Of a DNA stretch of 64,000 bases, positions 58,114-64,000 are shown one piece after another. A program made the position numbers and the translations under genes. The DNA comes from Pseudomonas canadensis (GTDB taxonomy: Bacteria; Pseudomonadota; Gammaproteobacteria; Pseudomonadales; Pseudomonadaceae), in the NCBI RefSeq assembly GCF_000503215.1, contig NZ_KI628539.1, positions 248,001 through 312,000 of the forward strand, given 5' to 3'. The notes under the pieces were generated by a model, which was not told the DNA's origin, made no database searches, and was given only the letters and a program-made list of their open reading frames with translations. Each line of letters begins with the position of its first letter. The stretch's first letter is position 1.

Positions 58114-59436
58114 TCAGAACACGTTGATCGGGTAGTCGACGATCACCCGGTATTCATCCACATCCCGATCCACCGCCGAGTAACCATTGCTGCCACGGTT
58201 GACCGCCCATTGCAGGCGCACCGCCAGGTCCTTGGCCTTGCCGTCTTGCACTACGTATTTCAGGTCGATGTCCCGTTCCCAATGCTTGGCGTCTTTACCG
58301 TCGGCGCTGTACCACGCGCTATAGCCACGGCTCTGCGGGTCGACCTTGGTCAGGTCGGTCTTGCCGCTGATATAGGACACGGCCGAGGTCAGGCCGGGCA
58401 GGCCCAGGCCGCCAAAGTTATAGGCGTACTTGAGTTTCCACGAGTGCTCATTGGGACCGTTGAAGTCGGAGTACTGCTGGGAGTTGTCCAGGTACACGCT
58501 GTCGCCCTGGGCGATGTAGTCGAACGGTGTGTTGCCGTTGACCCGCTGGTATGCGGCCGTGACGCTGTGATGGCCGACGTCCACGGTGAAGTGCAGGCTG
58601 TAGGTGTTGTTGTCGATATCCCCCAGCAGCGACTGTCCGGTGTCCTGGGTATGGTAGTAGTGCAGACCGGGGTTGAGACTGATCATCTCGTTCACCACAT
58701 AGGTGTAGTCCAGGTCGTAGTAGTACTGGTTCCACACGTCCTTGAGCTCGGAGGCGTAGAGGTTGCTGGTCAGCCCGTCGATGCCGCTGAACGACACGCC
58801 GGCCCAGTTCATGTGCTGGCTATCGGTATTGCTGGGCAGCGCACCATAGCTGGTGCCGATGCGGCGGTGGCCGCTCTGGTTGTAGAGCTTGGTGAAGCTG
58901 GCCTGGCCACCTTCGAACATCCAGCCGTCGAGGCTGTGGTTGGTCAGGCTCACGCCACGGAAGGTCTGCGGCAGCATGCGGGTTGCGCCGCCGGCGATCA
59001 CTGGGTTATTGAGGAACAGGTCGCCGGCCCTCAACTCGGTATCGAACGCGTGCATTTTCAACGCGCCACCCGCCGTCGAGAACGAGCCGGGCGCCTTACC
59101 GTTGCCACTGCCGTACGGAAGGATGCTGGAACCATCCGTACCGCCACCGCCGTCCAGCTTCAGACCGAGCATGGCATGGGCGTCCAGGCCGAAGCCGACG
59201 GTGCCCTGGGTGTAGCCGGATTCGAAGGTACCGATGAAACCCTGGCCCCATTCCTTGCTGTCATCGGTGTGGATGTCGCGACGGTCGCGGTTCATGTAGT
59301 AGTTGCGGGTGTTGATATTGAGGTGGGCACCTTCGACGAAACCGTCGGTGGGGGTGGTGTCTGCCGCATGGGCAAGAGGGGCAATCGTTGCTGCAATCGC
59401 GAGGAATAACGGGGTGAACGTCAGCGAGTTCTTCAC
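58114..59436 (-). CDS. OprD-family outer-membrane porin
   Basis: A 440-residue porin with signal peptide (MKNSLTFTPLFLAIAATIAPLAHA, start read from GTG). Typical OprD signs are FVEGAHLNINTRNYYMNRD near the mature N-terminus, RDIHTDDSKEWGQGFIGTFESGYTQGTVGFGLDAHAMLGLKLD, and the C-terminal beta strand ending YPINVF with terminal Phe. These 18-strand channels take up amino acids or small carboxylates; which one is not predictable. GTG 59436 has AAAGGAG upstream. Confidence 0.9.
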   Translation of the reverse strand: MKNSLTFTPLFLAIAATIAPLAHAADTTPTDGFVEGAHLNINTRNYYMNRDRRDIHTDDSKEWGQGFIGTFESGYTQGTVGFGLDAHAMLGLKLDGGGGTDGSSILPYGSGNGKAPGSFSTAGGALKMHAFDTELRAGDLFLNNPVIAGGATRMLPQTFRGVSLTNHSLDGWMFEGGQASFTKLYNQSGHRRIGTSYGALPSNTDSQHMNWAGVSFSGIDGLTSNLYASELKDVWNQYYYDLDYTYVVNEMISLNPGLHYYHTQDTGQSLLGDIDNNTYSLHFTVDVGHHSVTAAYQRVNGNTPFDYIAQGDSVYLDNSQQYSDFNGPNEHSWKLKYAYNFGGLGLPGLTSAVSYISGKTDLTKVDPQSRGYSAWYSADGKDAKHWERDIDLKYVVQDGKAKDLAVRLQWAVNRGSNGYSAVDRDVDEYRVIVDYPINVF

Positions 59437-59500
59437 CGGTGGAGCTCCTTTGGTCAATCGAAAACGGCCAATGTCGTGGGGGTGCCTGGCCTTTTTTTAC

Positions 59501-59532
59501 GGCAAAAAAAAGCCGCTGAAGTCAGCGGCTTT
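59501..59532 (-). terminator. Rho-independent terminator for the two-component operon
   Basis: Read on the minus strand, AAAGCCGCTGA / TCAGCGGCTTT is followed by eight T residues. It lies upstream of the porin gene and ends transcription from the kinase gene. Confidence 0.85.
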
Positions 59533-59708
59533 AAGACAGATTCCCAGTGTAGAGCCCTGGAAATAAGTCGAGGGAAATTCGGGTAAGCGGGAGGCTGCCT
59601 TTGCCGTCGCGCTCATCGATGCGTCAAATTAACGCAGGCGAGCGGTACGATACAGAGTGTAACAAGATAATGACTGTTGCCCAAATCGCAACAAACACAC
59701 CGCGGTCC

Positions 59709-59783
59709 TTGTAGGAGCCGGCTTGCCGGCGATAGCGGTGGGTCAGTCATGCACACGTCGACCCGAACACCGCCATCGCCGGC
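59709..59783. repeat. Partly decayed REPIN downstream of the sensor kinase gene
   Basis: A left arm TTGTAGGAGCCGGCTTGCC-type (59709-59740) and a shorter right arm CACCGCCATCGCCGGCA (59768-59784) form an imperfect pair. The right half lacks the outer CTCCTACAA, so it is truncated beside the kinase stop. Confidence 0.65.
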
Positions 59784-59787
59784 AGTG

Positions 59788-61152
59788 TCAGACAGGCAAA
59801 GTGATGCCAAAGGTATTGCCGCCGCCCTCACTGCGCACGAACACATCACCACCGTGCATCAAGGCAATCGCCTTGACGATGGCCAGCCCCAGGCCATGGT
59901 TGGCGCCGCTGTTGCTGCGTGACGCATCCACCCGATAAAACCGTTCGAACAGACGTGGCAAGTGTTCGCTGGCAATGACGTCGCCGGGGTTGGTGACGCC
60001 GATCGCCACGTGATGTTCTTGCACCTCGATATTCACCACGATCACCTGCCCAGGCGCGGTGTGCTGCACCGCGTTGCTCAGCAGGTTGATCAGCGCTCGG
60101 CGCAGGTGGGCTTTTTCGATCTGCACCGTGGCATCGCCCTTTACCTGTACCTTGACCTGGGCGTCTTCAAGAATGAAGTCCAGGTAGTCGAGGGTGGTGG
60201 CTACTTCGTCGGCCAGGGAGCTTTCGATCAACTTGGTGGCCTTGCTGCCCTGGTCGGCGCTGGCCAGGAACAGCATGTCATTGATGATCGAACGTAGGCG
60301 CTCCAGCTCTTCAAGGTTCGATTGCAGCACCTCGAAATAATGCTCGGCCGAACGCCCTCGGGTCAGCGCCACTTGGGTCTGGCCGATCAGGTTGGTCAGC
60401 GGCGAGCGCAGTTCGTGGGCGACGTCGGCGTTGAACGATTCCAGGCGTGAATAGGCCTGCTCGACGCGGTCGAGGGTGGAGTTGAACGAATTGACGAACT
60501 GGCTCAGCTCCGGCGGCAGCGGCGACAGCTGCAGGCGGCCAGACAGTTTTGGTGGTGCGAGCTTCTGCGCCTCATCCGAGAGCTTGCCCAAGGGTTTGAG
60601 CCCGATGCGCGCCACCCAGAATCCCAGCAATGAGGCCAGCACCACACCCACCAGCGCCAGGCTGACCAACGCGACCAGCAGGTGGTGCTGGGTCGCCCGG
60701 AAATTTTCCGTGTCGATGGCGATCATGAAACGCAGCGGCGGGCGCTGATCCTTGGCCGGGAACTGGCTCACCAGCACTTTGAGCGGATATTCGCGCCCCG
60801 GCAGGCGCAGGTCGCGCTTGCCCGTCGGCCCCTCGGCAAAGGCGCGGATCTGTGCGTCAGGGTTGCCGTATTCGTAGTTCGGATCGCTGCTCACTACCCA
60901 GAAGCGGATGCGTTTGTCCTCCTCGCCCAACAGCTTGAGCTTGGCCTGCATCTTCACCCAATGGTCCGGCGTGCCAAAGCGATTTACCGAAGACTCCAAC
61001 ACGCTGTAGCGCGCATCCAGCTCGGCACCCGGCAATAAGCCCAGGCTGCGGTCCACCTGTTGATACAGCGCGCCGCCGATCAACAGGAAGATCAGCGCCG
61101 CCACCAGGGTGAACAGGCTGCTCAGGCGCAGGGCAATGGAGTTAACTGGCAC
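59788..61152 (-). CDS. HAMP-domain sensor histidine kinase (heavy-metal type)
   Basis: A 454-residue inner-membrane kinase: TM1 near residues 8-28, a periplasmic sensor, TM2 near 168-190, HAMP, phosphoacceptor His in FNADVAHELRSPLTNLIG (about residue 246), and an ATPase domain with LINLLSNAVQHT and GLGLAIVKAIALMHGG. It resembles CopS/CusS/IrlS. GTG 61152 follows GGAG and overlaps the end of the response-regulator gene by 11 bases. Signal (metal ion?) unconfirmed. Confidence 0.88.
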   Translation of the reverse strand: MPVNSIALRLSSLFTLVAALIFLLIGGALYQQVDRSLGLLPGAELDARYSVLESSVNRFGTPDHWVKMQAKLKLLGEEDKRIRFWVVSSDPNYEYGNPDAQIRAFAEGPTGKRDLRLPGREYPLKVLVSQFPAKDQRPPLRFMIAIDTENFRATQHHLLVALVSLALVGVVLASLLGFWVARIGLKPLGKLSDEAQKLAPPKLSGRLQLSPLPPELSQFVNSFNSTLDRVEQAYSRLESFNADVAHELRSPLTNLIGQTQVALTRGRSAEHYFEVLQSNLEELERLRSIINDMLFLASADQGSKATKLIESSLADEVATTLDYLDFILEDAQVKVQVKGDATVQIEKAHLRRALINLLSNAVQHTAPGQVIVVNIEVQEHHVAIGVTNPGDVIASEHLPRLFERFYRVDASRSNSGANHGLGLAIVKAIALMHGGDVFVRSEGGGNTFGITLPV

Positions 61153-61819
61153 TTCGACTCTCCAGCACATACCCCATGCCCCGGATGGTGTGCAGCAGCT
61201 TGGTGTCGAACGGCCCGTCAAGCTTGGCGCGCAGGCGCTTGATTGCCACTTCCACCACGTTGGCGTCGCTGTCGAAATTGATGTCCCAGACCATTTCCGC
61301 AATCGCGGTCTTGGACAGGATTTCGCCCTGGCGCCGCGCCAATACGCTGAGCAGCGAGAACTCCTTGGCAGTCAGGTCCAGGCGCAGGCCGTTGCGGCTG
61401 GCCTTGCGGCTGATCAGGTCGATCCACAGGTCGGCGACGGTCACCTGCACCGGCTCATGCCCACCGCTGCGACGGGTCAGGGCTTGCAGGCGGGCGACCA
61501 GTTCCAGGAAAGAAAACGGCTTGCCCAGGTAATCGTCGGCGCCTTCGCGCAGGCCACGGATACGATCTTCCACGCGTTCGCGAGCGGTCAGCATGATCAC
61601 CGGCGTCTGTTTGCGCGCGCGCAAGGCGCGCAGCACGCCAAAGCCATCGAGGCCGGGCAGCATCACGTCGAGTACGATCACTGCGTAGTCGTTTTCGAGT
61701 GCCAGGTGCAGACCCTCGACGCCTTCGCGGGCCACATCGACCGTATAGCCTTGTTCCGTCAGGCCGCGGTGCAGGTAGTCCGCGGTTTTTTCTTCATCTT
61801 CAATAATCAGAATGCGCAT
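61142..61819 (-). CDS. OmpR-family response regulator (CopR/CusR-like)
   Basis: A 225-residue regulator. The receiver has Asp51 (VIVLDVMLPGLDGF), the acidic pair in IIEDEE, and the Lys in DDYLGKPFSFLELVARL; the C-terminal winged helix is at about 130-220 (DLTAKEFSLLSVLARRQGEILSKTAIAEMVWDI...VVEVAIKRLRAKLD). ATG 61819 lies 26 bases after the RND permease stop. Partner kinase is the downstream overlapping gene. Confidence 0.93.
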   Translation of the reverse strand: MRILIIEDEEKTADYLHRGLTEQGYTVDVAREGVEGLHLALENDYAVIVLDVMLPGLDGFGVLRALRARKQTPVIMLTARERVEDRIRGLREGADDYLGKPFSFLELVARLQALTRRSGGHEPVQVTVADLWIDLISRKASRNGLRLDLTAKEFSLLSVLARRQGEILSKTAIAEMVWDINFDSDANVVEVAIKRLRAKLDGPFDTKLLHTIRGMGYVLESRSAS

Positions 61820-61845
61820 GAGCCTTTTTGCTCCAGAGCCGGGCC

Positions 61846-64000
61846 TCAATCAGTGGTCGCCAACGCAGGCGTTGGTTTGGGCCGGTGGAAAAACTTCTCA
61901 AGGTACAAGTATATGACCGGTGTGGTGAACAGCGTCAGTGCCTGGCTCACCAGCAGGCCGCCGACCACCGCGATACCCAGCGGCTGGCGCATTTCCGCAC
62001 CGGGGCCGGCGCCGAGCATCAGCGGCACCGCGCCAAGCAGGGCGGCGAGGGTGGTCATGATGATCGGCCGGAACCGCGTGACGCAGGCTTCATAGATCGC
62101 ATCTTCCGGCGACAGGCCCCTGACACGCTGAGCCTCCAGGGCAAAGTCGATCATCAGGATGCCGTTCTTCTTCACGATGCCGATCAACAGCACCAGGCCG
62201 ATCAGCGCCATGATCGAAAAGTCCTGCCCCATCAGTGACAGCATGATCAGCGCGCCCAACCCTGCCGAGGGCAAGGTCGAAATGATCGTCAGCGGGTGCA
62301 CGAAGCTCTCGTACAGCACGCCGAGGATGATATACACCGCCACTAGCGCCGCCAGGATCAGCCACGGTTGGCTGGCCAGCGAACTCTGGAATGCCTGGGC
62401 TGCACCCTGGAAGTTGCCGATGATGGTGGTCGGCATGCCGATTTCATTCTTGGCCTGGTTGAGCATGATCACTGCATCGCCCAAGGCCACGCCCGGTGCC
62501 AGGTTGAACGACAGGTTGGCGGCCGGAAACATGCCGTCATGGCTGATCGAAAGTGGCCCCACGGTGGGCGGATCGACTTTGGCCAGGGCCGACAGCGGCA
62601 CCATCTCGTTTGTCAGCGGCGAGCGCAGGTAAAAGTAGTTGAGGCTCTCGGCTTTGCCGCGTTGCTGGGTATCCAGTTCCAGCACCACTTGGTACTGGTT
62701 GATCTCGGTCTGGAATTCGTTGATCTGGCGCTGGCCGAACGCGTCGTACAGCGCCTGATCCACATCGGTGGCGGTGAGGCCAAAGCGCGCGGCGGCCTGG
62801 CGGTCGATGCTGATGTGGGTGATGCTGCCGCCCAGTTGCAGGTCGTTGGACAGGTCGCGAAACGCCGGGTTGGCGCGCAGTTTTTCGGTGAGGCGCTGGG
62901 TCCAGGTATTCAGCGTCGGGCCGTCATTGCTCTTGAGTACATACTGGTACTGGGCGCGGCTGGGGCCGGAGCTCAAGTTGATGTCCTGGCCGGCGCGCAG
63001 GTACAGGACGATGCCCGGCACCTTTGCCAGTTTCGGGCGGATACGGTCGATGAACTGGCTGGCGGACACATCGCGGTCGCCGCGGTCTTTCAAGGCGATC
63101 CAGAAACGGCCATTGGCGATGGTCTGGTTGCTGCCGGTCACACCCACTGAATGGGAAAACGCTTCCACCGCCGGGTCGGCCTTGACGATCTCGGCCAGGG
63201 CTTTGTGCTTGGCGACCATGTCCGGGTAGGACACGTCGGCCGCCGCTTCGCTGGTGCCCAGCACAAAACCGGTGTCTTGCACGGGGAAGAAGCCCTTGGG
63301 GATAAACACATAGCCGACCACGGCCAAGGCCAGGGTCACCACGAAAATTGCCGCCATGCTGCGTTGATGGGCCAGGGCACGACGCAGGTTGCGTGCATAG
63401 CCGGCCAGCAGTCGCTCGCTGAAACCGGGTTTGTCGTGGGCATGATGAGTGGGCGCGCGCATGAACAGCGCGGCGAGTGTCGGTGCCAACGTCAGCGAGA
63501 CCACCACCGAAATCAGGATGGTCGAGGTGGCCGTCAGGGCGAACTCCTTGAACAACCGCCCGACCACGCCGCCCATGAACAACAGGGGAATAAACGCTGC
63601 CACCAGCGAGAAGCTGATGGACACCACGGTAAAGCCGATTTCACCAGCGCCTTTGATCGCCGCTTCGCGCTTGTCGAGCCCGGCTTCCAAGTGGCGGTGA
63701 ATGTTTTCCACCACCACGATGGCATCGTCCACCACAAAGCCCACTGCGATGACGATCGCCACCAGCGTGAGGTTGTTCAAGCTGAAGCCCATCAGGTACA
63801 TCAGCGCAAAGCTGGCGACCAGCGAAACCCCGAGCACACTGGACACAATCATCGTTGCCGACAATTGGCGCAGGAACAGCGCCATCACCGCCACCACCAG
63901 CAGGATGGCGATCAGCAACGTCACTTCCACTTCATGCAGGGAGGCGCGGATGGTCTTGGTGCGGTCGGTCAACACGCTGACCTGCACCGACGCTGGCAGC
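61846..64000 (-). CDS. RND multidrug efflux permease (MdtC/MuxC-like), N-terminus outside window
   Basis: The C-terminal 717 residues of an inner-membrane RND pump; the start lies beyond position 64000. TM4 with the proton-relay Asp pair is VAIVIAVGFVVDDAIVVVENIHRHLEAG; the second half carries the TM10 Lys region LIGLVLLIGIVKKNGILMIDFALEAQRVRG. RND lipid-facing loops GSNQTIANGRFWIALKDR and SSGPSRAQYQYVLKSNDG are of the MdtC/MuxC type. The pump would need a membrane-fusion protein and outer-membrane channel that must be encoded upstream, off the window. Confidence 0.85.
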   Translation of the reverse strand, partial: LPASVQVSVLTDRTKTIRASLHEVEVTLLIAILLVVAVMALFLRQLSATMIVSSVLGVSLVASFALMYLMGFSLNNLTLVAIVIAVGFVVDDAIVVVENIHRHLEAGLDKREAAIKGAGEIGFTVVSISFSLVAAFIPLLFMGGVVGRLFKEFALTATSTILISVVVSLTLAPTLAALFMRAPTHHAHDKPGFSERLLAGYARNLRRALAHQRSMAAIFVVTLALAVVGYVFIPKGFFPVQDTGFVLGTSEAAADVSYPDMVAKHKALAEIVKADPAVEAFSHSVGVTGSNQTIANGRFWIALKDRGDRDVSASQFIDRIRPKLAKVPGIVLYLRAGQDINLSSGPSRAQYQYVLKSNDGPTLNTWTQRLTEKLRANPAFRDLSNDLQLGGSITHISIDRQAAARFGLTATDVDQALYDAFGQRQINEFQTEINQYQVVLELDTQQRGKAESLNYFYLRSPLTNEMVPLSALAKVDPPTVGPLSISHDGMFPAANLSFNLAPGVALGDAVIMLNQAKNEIGMPTTIIGNFQGAAQAFQSSLASQPWLILAALVAVYIILGVLYESFVHPLTIISTLPSAGLGALIMLSLMGQDFSIMALIGLVLLIGIVKKNGILMIDFALEAQRVRGLSPEDAIYEACVTRFRPIIMTTLAALLGAVPLMLGAGPGAEMRQPLGIAVVGGLLVSQALTLFTTPVIYLYLEKFFHRPKPTPALATTD

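Overview
The window is an ordinary core-chromosome segment of a fluorescent pseudomonad (Pseudomonas fluorescens group). The evidence is gene order (mla-ibaG-murA-hisGDC; uraA-upp/hpt next to mqoB; rsmI/lpoA-yraN-gmhA-dolP; rnpB; a complete dcw cluster from mraZ to lpxC), high-GC codon use, long antisense shadow ORFs, a meso-DAP type MurE (DNPR motif) and Pseudomonas-style REP/REPIN palindromes in many gene junctions. I see no prophage, insertion sequence, tRNA, rRNA operon or CRISPR array.

Layout. 1-5.6 kb: end of the Mla phospholipid-transport operon (mlaC, mlaB), ibaG, murA, then hisG, hisD, hisC. 5.6-13.6 kb: uracil uptake and base salvage (uraA-upp, hpt), a WbuC-like cupin, two small conserved proteins, mqoB with a long upstream region, a YajG-type lipoprotein and three small hypothetical genes. 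13.7-22.3 kb: a PlsC-like acyltransferase, a CPXCG zinc-ribbon protein, a DUF2007 protein, a YedK/HMCES-like protein with altered active-site residues, a chemoreceptor, an M48 lipoprotein, a TMEM165-type membrane protein behind a yybP-ykoY (manganese) riboswitch, rsmC, and a D-2-hydroxyacid dehydrogenase. 22.3-32 kb: a LysE exporter, an acyl-CoA ligase, and a DUF1302/DUF1329/LuxR module, then an MBL hydrolase. 32-38 kb: an OmpA-type lipoprotein, dolP-gmhA-yraN-lpoA, rsmI and RNase P RNA.

38.3-56.2 kb is the division and cell-wall (dcw) cluster: mraZ, rsmH, ftsL, ftsI, murE, murF, mraY, murD, ftsW, murG, murC, ddlB, ftsQ, ftsA, ftsZ, lpxC. Most genes overlap or abut. A sigma70-like promoter and three GTGG boxes at exact 10-bp spacing lie before mraZ, as expected for MraZ autoregulation. 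56.3-64 kb: an expanded REPIN, a diguanylate cyclase, an OprD-family porin, and a two-component system (kinase and regulator) directly downstream of an RND efflux permease that runs off the window.

The best leads are the Mn riboswitch with a long downstream hairpin, the YedK-like protein whose active-site His and Asn are replaced, the DUF1302/DUF1329/LuxR/acyl-CoA-ligase neighbourhood, the ~650-nt upstream region of mqoB, and the 18-bp tandem expansion at the edges of a REPIN. I found no clear novel multi-gene defence or mobile system.
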